DNA of 64,000 bases, taken from the NCBI GenBank assembly GCA_001898185.1, contig MKTI01000004.1, positions 1-64,000 of the forward strand. Direction: 5' to 3'. The notes beneath the pieces were generated by a model, which searched no databases, was not told the DNA's origin, and saw only the letters and a program-made list of their open reading frames with translations. The position numbers and the translations under genes are program-made. The stretch comes from Cellulomonas sp. 73-145. Its GTDB lineage: Bacteria > Actinomycetota > Actinomycetes > Actinomycetales > Cellulomonadaceae. Shown here piece after piece: positions 24,817 to 32,518 of this stretch. Position 1 is the stretch's first letter, and the number at the start of each line of letters is the position of its first letter.

Positions 24817-26429
24817 CGCCGCCGCCCGGAGGACGGTGCGGCAAGCCAGCCGCGCAGCAGCTCGGCGACCTCCGCGGGCTGCTCGTCGGCCATCGCCTCG
24901 ACCTCTTCACGGCGCACGGCGCGCGGGTCCGGCAGCAGCGGCGACGGCCCCGGGGGCAGCACCGGGTGCAGGCCGGCGCCGTCGATGCCGCCCGGCAGGT
25001 CGAAGCCCTCGTCCACCGCGGTGAGCGACCCCAGGTCGAGCGCCTCGCGACGGGCCCGGCGGGACCGGCGCATGCCCAGCACCACCAGGAAGATCACCAG
25101 CAGCAGCACGGCCCCGGCGATCGCGGCCTGCTTGATCATCGACTGCTTCTTCTCGGCCGCCGTCGCCGCGTCCGCCTTGGCCAGGGCCGTGGCGGCGTTC
25201 TGCGCCGACGTGGTGTCGAAGGCCATCCGCTGCACCGAGATGGTGTCGCCGCGGGTGGGGTCGATGCCGGCGGCGGCCGAGATCGCCTGGGTCAGCGCGG
25301 TCATGTCCAGCCCGCCGCCGGCTTTGGCGTCGACCGCGACGGACACCGACTGCCGCTGCACGCCACCCGGCGGGGTGGTGACCACCTGGGTGCTCTTGTT
25401 CACCGAGTTGGTCACGTCCGTGCTGGTGGAGGTGTAGCTGCCGGTGCCGGTGCCCGCGGTGCTCGAGCCGGACGGGACGGCGATGTTGTCGGGGCCGAGC
25501 ACACCGGCCGCACCCGCGCCGCCGGCGCCGGCGTACTGCTCCGTCTTGGTGGACGAGGCCAGCGGCGGCGTGGTCGGCGTGGCGGAGAAGGTCTCCGTGG
25601 TGGTCTGGCTGGACGACGTACCGAGCTGCGCGGTGACCGTCACCGCGGAGTTCCCGGCGCCCACCAGCGGGTCGAGGATCCGCTGCACGGCCTGCTGCAC
25701 GCGGGCCTCGTAGTCGGTGGTGGCGCCCGACGACATCGGGCCGCTGGTGGTGCCGGTGCCGACGGCGGACAGCACCTTGCCGGACGCGTCGATCACCGCG
25801 ACGTCGGTGGGCGTCATGCCCTGGATTCCGGCGGACACCAGGTGGACGATCGCCTGCACCTGGTCGTTGCTCAGCGTCGCGCCGGTGCGCGTCCGCACGA
25901 ACACCGAGGCGGTCGGGTCCTTCTTCTTCTCGACGAAGACGGAGTCGTCCGGGATCGCCAGCTGCACGGTGGCCTGGTCGACCCCGTCGATCGCGCCGAC
26001 CGTCTTGGCCAGCTCGCCCTCGAGCGCCCGCTGGTAGGTGGTCTTCTGCTGGAACTCCGACGCGGTGACCGGCATCGAGTCGAGCAGCGAGTACCCGGCA
26101 CCGCTCTTGTTGGCCGGCAGGCCAGCCGCCGCCATCGCGATGCGCTCGGCATACAGCTTGTCCTGCGGCACCAGGATCGTGGAGCCGCCGTCGGCCAGCT
26201 GGTACTTGACGCCCTTGGAGCCGAGCTGGTCGACGATCGCGCTGGCGTCCGCCCCGGACAGGCCGCTGAACAGCGGGCCCATGGTCGGCTTGGTCAGGTA
26301 GCTGGACAGCGCCACGCCACCGAGCACCAGGGCCGCGACGGCCAGCACCGCGAAGGTGCGCTGGGCGAGGGAGAACTGCCGTACCGCCGCCTGGAGGCGG
26401 GCGATGACGGACTGCAGCGGCGCGGGCAT
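24813..26429 (-). CDS. fliF: Flagellar MS-ring protein FliF
   Basis: Membrane ring on which the basal body is built, 538 residues. First membrane helix at about 25-45 (FAVLAVAALVLGGVALSSYL), then the YscJ/FliF ring-building domains (GPLFSGLSGADASAIVDQLGSKGVKYQLADGGSTILVP; SEFQQKTTYQRALEGELAKTVGAIDGVDQATVQLAIP). A Ser/Thr/Gly-rich region and a second helix at about 430-450 (AAIAGAVLLLVIFLVVLGM) lead to the FliG-binding cytoplasmic tail. The start overlaps the fliE stop by one base. Confidence 0.97.
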   Translation of the reverse strand: MPAPLQSVIARLQAAVRQFSLAQRTFAVLAVAALVLGGVALSSYLTKPTMGPLFSGLSGADASAIVDQLGSKGVKYQLADGGSTILVPQDKLYAERIAMAAAGLPANKSGAGYSLLDSMPVTASEFQQKTTYQRALEGELAKTVGAIDGVDQATVQLAIPDDSVFVEKKKDPTASVFVRTRTGATLSNDQVQAIVHLVSAGIQGMTPTDVAVIDASGKVLSAVGTGTTSGPMSSGATTDYEARVQQAVQRILDPLVGAGNSAVTVTAQLGTSSSQTTTETFSATPTTPPLASSTKTEQYAGAGGAGAAGVLGPDNIAVPSGSSTAGTGTGSYTSTSTDVTNSVNKSTQVVTTPPGGVQRQSVSVAVDAKAGGGLDMTALTQAISAAAGIDPTRGDTISVQRMAFDTTSAQNAATALAKADAATAAEKKQSMIKQAAIAGAVLLLVIFLVVLGMRRSRRARREALDLGSLTAVDEGFDLPGGIDGAGLHPVLPPGPSPLLPDPRAVRREEVEAMADEQPAEVAELLRGWLAAPSSGRRR

Positions 26430-26770
26430 CAGGCCTGCATCCGCATGATCTCGTTGAACGCGTCGACCGCCTTGTTGCGGACCGCCGCGGTCAGCTCCAT
26501 CGCCAGGTTCGCCTCGGACGCGGCGATCGTGTAGTCGTGCACGTCGGTGAGGTCACCGGTGACGGCCTTGACCGACAGGTCCTGGGCCGTGGACTGCAGC
26601 TGCTGCAGCCGGTCGACGCCGGACAGCACGTTCGCGAACCCGGCGCCGGAGGTGGCCGCGGTGCCGGCGGTCGAGCCGGCGGCGGTGACGCCGGTGGTCG
26701 GTGCGACGCCCGTCAGGGCGGTCAGGGCAGGGCTCGCGGCGCCGACTGCGCCGATCGCGGAGACGCTCAT
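26429..26770 (-). CDS. fliE: Flagellar hook-basal body protein FliE
   Basis: Rod/MS-ring adaptor, 113 residues. The first 50 residues are Ala/Thr-rich and variable. The family motif is in the second half: FANVLSGVDRLQQLQSTAQDLSVKAVTGDLTDVHDYTIAASEANLAMELTAAVRNKAVDAFNEIMRM. Located between flgC and fliF as in the standard flgB-flgC-fliE block. Confidence 0.95.
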   Translation of the reverse strand: MSVSAIGAVGAASPALTALTGVAPTTGVTAAGSTAGTAATSGAGFANVLSGVDRLQQLQSTAQDLSVKAVTGDLTDVHDYTIAASEANLAMELTAAVRNKAVDAFNEIMRMQA

Positions 26771-26772
26771 GG

Positions 26773-27168
26773 TCACTTCCCGATCTGGAGAGCGGCCTGG
26801 TAGGCCTCGGTGGCGCGCTCGATCACGGCGGCGTTCGCCTGGTAGCCGCGCTGGGCGATGATCAGCTGGGTCATCTGGCTGGCGGTGTCGATCTCCGGGT
26901 ACCGCACGTTGCCCTGGGCGTCGGCCAGCGGGTTGCCGGGCTCGTACACCACCCGGCCGGTGGTGTCGCCGGACAGCTGGGTGCCGGCGACGGCGACGCC
27001 GCCCTCGCCGCCCATCTCCTGGGCCACCACGTACCGGGCCTGGAACGCGGACTGGGAGGTGCTGGTCGCGTCGTTGACGTTGGCCAGGTTGTCGCTGACC
27101 GCGTCGAGCCACTTGCGGTGCACCGTCAGGCCGGAGCCGGCGATGCCGAGAGCGCCGAAGATCGTCAT
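26773..27168 (-). CDS. flgC: Flagellar basal-body rod protein FlgC
   Basis: Proximal rod subunit, 131 residues, the usual size. The rod-protein N-terminal motif reads FGALGIAGSGLTVHRKWLDAVSDNLANVND and the C-terminal motif reads EIDTASQMTQLIIAQRGYQANAAVIERATEAYQAALQIGK. The start ATG overlaps the flgB stop, and fliE begins three bases after its end. Confidence 0.96.
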   Translation of the reverse strand: MTIFGALGIAGSGLTVHRKWLDAVSDNLANVNDATSTSQSAFQARYVVAQEMGGEGGVAVAGTQLSGDTTGRVVYEPGNPLADAQGNVRYPEIDTASQMTQLIIAQRGYQANAAVIERATEAYQAALQIGK

Positions 27169-27515
27169 CAGGCGGTCCGCATCGCGGCGCGCACGTCGGA
27201 CAGCTGGCTGGACACGGCCTGCGACGCGAGCTGGAAGCGCAGGTTGGTGTCGATGTTCAGCACGGTCTCGGTGTCGAGGTTGACGTTGTTGCCGTCGGTG
27301 CGGGTCGGCTCGAGCGACCGCGACTCGGTGGCGGTGACCGCACCGGAGCCCTGGGAGACGGCGGCGCTGAGCGCCTGCTCGAACGACACCCGTCGGGCCG
27401 TGTACCCCGGGGTGTTGATGTTGGCGACGTTGTCCGCGATCGCACGCTGACGCAGGGCGAGCCCGTCCAACGCACTGTGCAGCGCGACATAGCTCACCGA
27501 GTCGAACAGACCCAT
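27168..27515 (-). CDS. flgB: Flagellar basal-body rod protein FlgB
   Basis: Proximal rod subunit and first gene of the long basal-body run, 115 residues. The ATG at 27515 is preceded by GAGGTG. Typical elements are ALHSALDGLALRQRAIADNVANINTPGYTARRVSFEQAL and the C-terminal helix LRFQLASQAVSSQLSDVRAAMR. A sigma-28-type promoter lies about 80 bases upstream, suggesting the rod-to-export run responds to FliA here instead of lying above it in the hierarchy. Confidence 0.96.
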   Translation of the reverse strand: MGLFDSVSYVALHSALDGLALRQRAIADNVANINTPGYTARRVSFEQALSAAVSQGSGAVTATESRSLEPTRTDGNNVNLDTETVLNIDTNLRFQLASQAVSSQLSDVRAAMRTA

Positions 27516-27582
27516 GGCCGTGCACACCTCATCGACGAGTACGAGAGGCCGATCCGTGGCCAAAGGGTCGAGCGATCCGTGC

Positions 27583-27608
27583 TCAGCCCTGTCGATCGGC
27601 AGGGCTGA
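27583..27608. repeat. Perfect inverted repeat around the flgB promoter -10
   Basis: A 9-bp inverted repeat, TCAGCCCTG (27583-27591) and CAGGGCTGA (27600-27608), encloses an 8-base loop holding most of the GCCGAT element of the putative flgB promoter. It could be the terminator for the fliS/fliT-like transcript, an operator, or both. Confidence 0.55.
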
Positions 27609-27620
27609 TGAGGTGCTGAG
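27593..27620 (-). promoter_or_regulatory. Putative sigma-28 promoter for the flgB basal-body run
   Basis: Minus-strand CTCA (27620-27617), 16-base spacer, GCCGATCG (27600-27593). The predicted transcript would have a leader of about 70 bases before flgB. Spacing is identical to the other sites in the window. Confidence 0.7.
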
Positions 27621-27694
27621 GAGTTTCTTCACGACGAGCCGGGTCAGGCCCGAATCCCGGGGATCTGTCGTGTTCTCCCCGGCGGGGGGCGCCC

Positions 27695-28021
27695 TCAGCC
27701 GTCGATGTCGACGTACACCGGGCGCCGCTCGGCGACGGTGCCGAGCACGGCGCGGGTGGCGGCCAGCTGCCGCCGCGACCGCACGACCGCCTCCGAGACG
27801 GCCTGCGCCACCTCGAGCTGACGGTCGCGCAGCGTGCGTGCCCGCTCCTCGAGGCTGGCCGGCAGCGGGCCCAGGTCCACCGGCGGCCGCCACGTGCGCA
27901 CGGCGGGCGCCATGCCTCCCCCGGTGCCGTGCGCCGCGGCGAGCAGCAGCTCCGCGGCGGCGACGTCCAGCTCCAGTGCGTCGAGCGCCTGCTCCCAGGC
28001 GTCCGACCACCCGGTGGTCAT
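27695..28021 (-). CDS. FliT-like small helical protein after fliS
   Basis: 108-residue, mainly helical protein of uncertain family. Its ATG overlaps the fliS stop by four bases, giving the order fliD-fliS-X in which X is fliT in bacilli and enterics. The sequence has an acidic N-terminal helix (WSDAWEQALDALELDVAAAELLL), a Pro-rich break and a long second helix (LEERARTLRDRQLEVAQAVSEAVVRSRRQLAATRAVL). That architecture suits an export chaperone for FliD. I see no specific FliT signature, so the role is inferred from position. Confidence 0.65.
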   Translation of the reverse strand: MTTGWSDAWEQALDALELDVAAAELLLAAAHGTGGGMAPAVRTWRPPVDLGPLPASLEERARTLRDRQLEVAQAVSEAVVRSRRQLAATRAVLGTVAERRPVYVDIDG

Positions 28022-28443
28022 GCGACGCCGAGCAGCCCGGTGGCCGCGACGGGCTCGGACGCGGGGCGGTCGGCCCCGGCGAGCGCGTCGGCCGCCTCGT
28101 GCCAGGCCTCGGCCAGCGGGGCGACCACGCCGCGGCAGGCCTCGACGCGGGCGGCGTCGCCGGTGGTGCCGGCGGTCAGCAGCTCGTTGAGCACCCAGCC
28201 GTACAGCGACATCAGGCGGTTGCCGCCCTCCCACGCCGAGACGTCCAGCGTGGCGATCAGCTCGCACACGATGTCCTGGGCGTGCGCCAGGTGCGTGCCG
28301 GCACCGCCGCGGTCACCGGTCTCCAGCGCGGACGTGGCGCGGTGCAGGTCCAGCAGCAGCCGGTCGTACAGCATCGTGAGCAGCCGCGCCGGCGAGGCCG
28401 TGGCGACGGAGTCCGCCAGGTAGCGGGCGCGCAGGTCGGACAT
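28018..28443 (-). CDS. fliS: Flagellin export chaperone FliS
   Basis: Cytoplasmic chaperone that wraps the flagellin C-terminus, 141 residues. The family start is clear: RARYLADSVATASPARLLTMLYDRLLLDLHRATSALETGD. Later helices contain AHAQDIVCELIATLDVSAWEGGNRLMSLYGWVLNELL. It follows fliD by 19 bases and overlaps the fliT-like gene. Confidence 0.95.
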   Translation of the reverse strand: MSDLRARYLADSVATASPARLLTMLYDRLLLDLHRATSALETGDRGGAGTHLAHAQDIVCELIATLDVSAWEGGNRLMSLYGWVLNELLTAGTTGDAARVEACRGVVAPLAEAWHEAADALAGADRPASEPVAATGLLGVA

Positions 28444-28462
28444 GAGGAGTCCTCCGGTGGTG

Positions 28463-29848
28463 TCAGTTCGACGACGAGCTGGACGAGCCGCTGAGCGACC
28501 CGAGCTGGCTGGACAGCCAGCTCGACTGGGACTTGAGGTTGGACAGCGTCACCTCGAGGTTGGAGTACGTCGTCTGCAGGCTCTCCCGGCGCAGCTGCAG
28601 GGTGACGTCCCACTGGCTGATCTGGTCGCCGAGGTCCTTGACCACGCCCTGCTGGGCGGTGATCTCGGCGGTCAGGCTGCCGCTGGTCGGGTCCGAAGTC
28701 GACGTGGTCACCGCGGCGACGCGGGCGGCCAGCCCGGAGACGACGTCCTGCACCTTCTGCGGGTCCGCCGCCAGCGCCGCGCTGTACGCGGCCTGGTCGA
28801 ACGCGAACGTGCCGTCCCGCTGGATGGAGATGCCCACGGTCGACGGGGAGACGCCGTTGACCGGGTAGGACGCGGCCGCGGTCAGCTGCTGCTGCAGCGT
28901 GCTCACCGACGAGTCCATGCCGAGGACCCCGGGAGTCACCACCGTGCCGCCCGTGGTGGGGTCGGTGGTGGTCGTCGAGCTGGTCCGGCTGGAGATCTCG
29001 CCCAGCACCAGGTTCAGCTGGCTGACCAGGTTGGAGCCGAGCGTGCTCAGTGCGGTGGTGTCCCGGCCGAGCGTGAGCGTGACCGGGTTGGTCTCGACGG
29101 CGCTGGTGGTGATCGACACGCCCGTCAGCACGTTGCTGAACGTGTTGGTGGTCGAGGTGAACGTCTGCGCAGCCGAGGTCCCGGGCCACAGGGTCAGCTG
29201 GGCGTCCTGCGCGGCGGTGAGCGAGGTGAGCGTCTTCGCCGTCGCCGTCCCGGCGGTCACGTCGGCGGGGGTGCCCTGGTACAGCTGGAAGGCGTTGGCG
29301 GCGCCGGTCTGCTTGGCCGAGAGCTGCAGGCGGTAGCCGCCGGTCACCTGCACGGCGACAGCGGAGACGCCGGCGTTCGAGTTGGTGATCGCGCTCGCGA
29401 GGCCGGTGACGCTGGTGATGCCGGTGGTGTCGATCTGGGTGGAGCCGGCGGCGGAGGTCAGGGTCAGCGAGTTGCCGCTGCCGGTGAAGGACGCGACGTC
29501 GGTGAAGACGTCGGTCAGCGACACCTGCCGCTGCGCCAGCTTGTCGACGGTGAAGCTGACCTGCGTCGGCGAGGCGCTGGTCGTGGCGGTCGCGGTCACG
29601 GAGGTGGCCGACGAGGTGGCCGTCAAGGCGGCCCACGACGTGGCGGTCGAGGCGGTGGTGGCCGCCGTGCCGAGCGAGGAGACCTTGGTGTTCAGTGCCT
29701 GCAGCGCGGCGATGAACGTCTGGGTGTCGGACTGCTTCGTCTTGAGCAGGGTCTGCGGGCCCGACTCGACGGACATCAGCTGGTTGATCAGGTCGGTCGT
29801 GTTCAGACCGCTGACCAGGCCGTCGATGCCCATGCTGCTGGTCGCCAC
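28463..29848 (-). CDS. fliD: Flagellar filament cap protein FliD
   Basis: Cap protein that folds flagellin at the filament tip. I start it at the GTG at 29848 (461 residues, beginning MATSSMGIDGLVSGLNTTDLI), because a more upstream ATG (29890) lies inside the flagellin terminator hairpin. An ATG at 29833 is also possible. The N-terminal helix (LINQLMSVESGPQTLLKTKQSD) and the C-terminal coiled coil (AEITAQQGVVKDLGDQISQWDVTLQLRRESLQTTYSNLEVTLSNLKSQSSWL) are both typical. The middle is Thr/Ser/Ala-rich. Confidence 0.93.
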   Translation of the reverse strand: MATSSMGIDGLVSGLNTTDLINQLMSVESGPQTLLKTKQSDTQTFIAALQALNTKVSSLGTAATTASTATSWAALTATSSATSVTATATTSASPTQVSFTVDKLAQRQVSLTDVFTDVASFTGSGNSLTLTSAAGSTQIDTTGITSVTGLASAITNSNAGVSAVAVQVTGGYRLQLSAKQTGAANAFQLYQGTPADVTAGTATAKTLTSLTAAQDAQLTLWPGTSAAQTFTSTTNTFSNVLTGVSITTSAVETNPVTLTLGRDTTALSTLGSNLVSQLNLVLGEISSRTSSTTTTDPTTGGTVVTPGVLGMDSSVSTLQQQLTAAASYPVNGVSPSTVGISIQRDGTFAFDQAAYSAALAADPQKVQDVVSGLAARVAAVTTSTSDPTSGSLTAEITAQQGVVKDLGDQISQWDVTLQLRRESLQTTYSNLEVTLSNLKSQSSWLSSQLGSLSGSSSSSSN

Positions 29849-29884
29849 GAGATCCGCCCTTGCTGCCGTCGAGAGTGGTTCAGA

Positions 29885-29978
29885 CGGCACCGGCGGCGCG
29901 GGAAGGAGCCCGTCGCCGCCGGTGCCGGGTGCGGGCGCCGCAGGGGCGCTCGCGTCTGGTGACCGTCAGCCGGTCACC
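29885..29978 (-). terminator. Tandem hairpins terminating fliC
   Basis: Immediately after the flagellin stop is an 8-bp hairpin (29958-29965 with 29971-29978). About 30 bases on is a perfect 14-bp stem (29885-29898 with 29914-29927) with extra pairing in its loop. Strong bipartite termination would allow high flagellin expression with little readthrough into fliD. Confidence 0.7.
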
Positions 29979-29986
29979 GGGGTAAC

Positions 29987-31147
29987 TCAGCCGAGGAGCT
30001 TGAGCACGCTCTGCGGCAGCTGGTTCGCCTGGGCGAGCATCGAGGTGCCGGCCTGGGACAGGATCTGGGCCCGGGTGAACGAGACCATCTCCGACGCCAT
30101 GTCGGTGTCACGGATGCGGGACTCCGACGCGGACAGGTTCTCGACCGCCACGTTGAGGTTCTTCACCGTGTGGTCGAAGCGGTTCTGCACGGCACCGAGG
30201 TTGGCGCGGACCGTGGAGACCGTGCGGATGGCGGTGTCGATCGCGGTGATCGCGAGGTCCGCACCCGACGCCTGGCTGCCCGTCAGGGTGTTGGTGGCCA
30301 GGTTCGCCGCCGTCGGAGCCGCCGCCTGGGTGAAGGTCAGGCCAGTCGCGGTGTTGGCCACCGTGAGGTAGCCGGTGCCGAAGGTGGCGTCGGCCGCCTT
30401 CTGCACGGCGGCGTTGCGGTCCGTCGCGGTGGAACCCGAGGCGAACTGCACCGTCGAGAGGTCGAGGGACTTGCCCCCCACCGAGATGGTGCCGTTGAGA
30501 CCGTCGAAGCTCTCGGAGAGCGTGAAGTCCTTCGCACCGGCGACCGTGACGACACCGGCGGTGCCCGCGGCCGAGGCCGTGGTCTGCGCCACCGTGTTGC
30601 CGACGTTCGTGGTGGTGACGTCGACGCCGTCCACGCCGAGGCCCTTGGCACCCATGGAGGTGCTGACGGCGACCGAGATCGTCTCGCCGACGTTCGCGCC
30701 CACCTGGAACTTGCCGTTGTAGGAGCCGTCCAGCAGCTTGGTGCCGTTGAACTGCGTGGTGTCGGAGATGCGGGTCAGCTCGGACTTGAGCTGGCTCATC
30801 TCGGACTGGATGTTGCCCTTGGCGTCGGCCGAGAGACCACCGGTGTTGGAGGCCTGCACGGACAGGTCGCGCATGCGCTGCAGGATCGAGGTGGACTCGT
30901 TCAGCGCACCTTCAGCGGTCTGGACGACCGAGGTGCCGTCCTGGGCGTTGCGGACGGCGACCTTGAGGCCACCGATCTGCGAGCGCAGGCCCTCGGAGAT
31001 GGCCAGGCCGGCCGCGTCGTCGGCCGCACGGTTGATGCGGAAGCCCGACGACAGCTTCTCCAGCGACTTGGAGAGGTCGTTCTGGGTGTTGGAGAGGTTG
31101 TGGTACGCGTTGACTGCCGCGATGTTCTGGTTGATCGAGAGACCCAT
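29987..31147 (-). CDS. fliC: Flagellin FliC
   Basis: Filament subunit, 386 residues. N-terminal D0/D1 helices are highly conserved (LSINQNIAAVNAYHNLSNTQNDL, LSSGFRINRAADDAAGLAISEGLRSQIGGL), as are the C-terminal ones (SASESRIRDTDMASEMVSFTRAQILSQAGTSMLAQANQLPQSVLKLLG). The middle third (about 165-300) is the variable Thr/Ala/Gly-rich surface domain. There is one flagellin gene in this window. The leader has a strong AGGAGG-type site seven bases before the ATG, which doubles as a GGA-containing candidate CsrA site. The upstream promoter resembles the FliA class. Confidence 0.98.
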   Translation of the reverse strand: MGLSINQNIAAVNAYHNLSNTQNDLSKSLEKLSSGFRINRAADDAAGLAISEGLRSQIGGLKVAVRNAQDGTSVVQTAEGALNESTSILQRMRDLSVQASNTGGLSADAKGNIQSEMSQLKSELTRISDTTQFNGTKLLDGSYNGKFQVGANVGETISVAVSTSMGAKGLGVDGVDVTTTNVGNTVAQTTASAAGTAGVVTVAGAKDFTLSESFDGLNGTISVGGKSLDLSTVQFASGSTATDRNAAVQKAADATFGTGYLTVANTATGLTFTQAAAPTAANLATNTLTGSQASGADLAITAIDTAIRTVSTVRANLGAVQNRFDHTVKNLNVAVENLSASESRIRDTDMASEMVSFTRAQILSQAGTSMLAQANQLPQSVLKLLG

Positions 31148-31201
31148 CGTTCTCTTCCTCCTGAGTTCGGGTCGGGCGGCCCATCCGTGGGCACACCCCG
31201 T

Positions 31202-31229
31202 TCATCGCCACCGGGGGCGCTGGTCTGAG
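31202..31229 (-). promoter_or_regulatory. Putative sigma-28 promoter for fliC
   Basis: Minus-strand CTCA (31229-31226), 16-base spacer, GGCGATGA (31209-31202), one mismatch to GCCGAT. The predicted leader is about 50 bases, enough to hold the ribosome site and GGA motifs. Confidence 0.65.
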
Positions 31230-31281
31230 AAGTTCTGCGCGGACTTTTCGTCGTGGTGCGCAGATCGCCTCGGCGCAGGCG

Positions 31282-32142
31282 TCAGGCGCCGAGCGCCCGG
31301 CTCGCGAACGCCGTCGGCATCACGCTGCCGGTCCGCGGCGAGGGGACGCTGGCGCCGTACACGCTGGCCGGCATCGACGCCCGCGCCGCGACGGAGGCGA
31401 AGTACGCCTGCCGGCGCCGCTCGGCGACGCCGCCCGGACGCTCACCGCCGCGCACCAGCCCGGGGTTCATCGACGCGTTCATGCCGTCGCGCAGCAGGCC
31501 CAGCGCCTCGGTGCGCAGCTGGCTGATGCGCGACTGGGTCACGCCGAGCTCGTCGGCCAGGTCGGCGATCGACCGGTCCTCCAGGTACAGGCCGCTGATG
31601 ACCGCGCGCAGCCGCTCCGGCAGCACCTCGACGGCGGCGCGCAGCCAGTGCCGCTGCTCGGCGGCCAGCACCTGCTCCTCGGGGGTCGCGTCGTCGTCGG
31701 CGATGGAGTCGGCGATCGGCGTCTCCGACGCGTCGATGGACAGCACGCGCCGCTCGGCGTCGTGCCGGGCGACGTCCACACCGGCGGCGTCGGTGCCGAG
31801 GGCGGAGGCGAGCTCGTCCCGGCTGGGCTCGCGGCCCAGCGTGGCGCGCAGGCGCTCGGTCACCTCGGACAGCTCACGCACCCGGCGGCGGGCGGAGCGG
31901 CTGGCCCAGTCCATCGAGCGCAGCTCGTCGAGCAGGGCGCCCTTGATGCGCAGCGAGGCGTAACGAGCGAACGGCACACCGGCCTCGGGGTCGAAGCTGC
32001 GGGCGGCGAGGACCAGGGCGAGCGAACCGGCGGAGGCCAGCTCGTCGCGCGTCACCGACGGCGGGACGCGGTGCAGCAGCTCGGTGACGTGGTAGCCGAC
32101 CAACGCGAGGTTGTTCACCACCAGCTCGTCGTGCGCGTTCAT
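31282..32142 (-). CDS. fliA: Flagellar sigma factor FliA (sigma-28/WhiG type)
   Basis: RNA polymerase sigma factor for late flagellar genes, 286 residues. Region 2 is seen in VVNNLALVGYHVTELL ... LVLAARSFDPEAGVPFARYASLRIKGALLDELRSMDWASRSARRR. Region 3 follows (ERLRATLGREPSRDELASALG), then region 4 with its HTH (LPERLRAVISGLYLEDRSIADLADELGVTQSRISQLRTEALGLLRDGM). About 60 residues after region 4 are a non-conserved tail. The ATG at 32142 has no recognisable Shine-Dalgarno sequence. No FlgM anti-sigma gene was seen in the window. Confidence 0.95.
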   Translation of the reverse strand: MNAHDELVVNNLALVGYHVTELLHRVPPSVTRDELASAGSLALVLAARSFDPEAGVPFARYASLRIKGALLDELRSMDWASRSARRRVRELSEVTERLRATLGREPSRDELASALGTDAAGVDVARHDAERRVLSIDASETPIADSIADDDATPEEQVLAAEQRHWLRAAVEVLPERLRAVISGLYLEDRSIADLADELGVTQSRISQLRTEALGLLRDGMNASMNPGLVRGGERPGGVAERRRQAYFASVAARASMPASVYGASVPSPRTGSVMPTAFASRALGA

Positions 32143-32304
32143 GGGAGAAAGGTCGTCGTTCCCACGCGACGACTTGAACGGTTCCGCTGCAGTGGAGAGG
32201 AACGCCCGAAGGGGTCATTGCGTCGGGCGTGCAACAAATCCGGACGTATGGTCCGCCGGAAATTCGGACGTTCTCCGTCAGATCGCTCCACGTCCCGGGA
32301 TGCG

Positions 32305-32320
32305 TGTGACCGACGTCACA
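32305..32320. promoter_or_regulatory. CRP/GlxR-type binding palindrome
   Basis: TGTGACCGACGTCACA is a perfect TGTGA-N6-TCACA site, the consensus of cAMP-receptor family regulators including actinobacterial GlxR/CRP. It lies 163 bases upstream of fliA and about 100 bases upstream of the flgN promoter, so either direction could be controlled. Confidence 0.6.
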
Positions 32321-32422
32321 TCGCCGATTCCTACGACGTTGCACACCCGTCTCAGATGCTGGTCACCGTCAGCCTGGGGCTACCGCTCGGTATGCAGGTC
32401 AGAGTCGGATTGGGCCGTTCGG

Positions 32423-32450
32423 GTCAGATCCCGGCTGTACCGGCCGATAC
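32423..32450 (+). promoter_or_regulatory. Putative sigma-28 promoter for flgN-flgK-flgL-fliW
   Basis: GTCA (32423-32426), 16-base spacer, GCCGATAC (32443-32450). This is the best -10 match of the set, about 70 bases before flgN. Confidence 0.7.
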
Positions 32451-32518
32451 CTACGGCAGAGTTCACCGCGGCTTCACCCGCCGACCACCGGACCGTGCAC
32501 GAGAGGAGGGCAGACGAG

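Larger units (their letters stand above)
32143..32518. other. Intergenic regulatory region between fliA and flgN
   Basis: The 376-base gap between two divergent flagellar units contains a CRP-type palindrome and a sigma-28-type promoter (listed separately). It also holds a relatively AT-rich stretch at about 32232-32275 with an imperfect inverted repeat (AAATCCGG ... CCGGAAATT), which may belong to the fliA promoter. No FliA-type site points toward fliA, so fliA probably uses another sigma factor. No gene seen. Confidence 0.6.

Noticed and set aside
20959..25437. A 1,492-codon plus-strand open frame
   Set aside because: It runs opposite fliK, fliJ, fliI, fliH, fliG and fliF, all of which have clear family motifs. 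The translation is low-complexity and not protein-like.
32315..32328. GCCGAT element after the CRP palindrome as another sigma-28 promoter
   Set aside because: No CTCA or GTCA lies 15-17 bases upstream (the positions read CGTG/GTGT), and a better promoter lies 120 bases further on.
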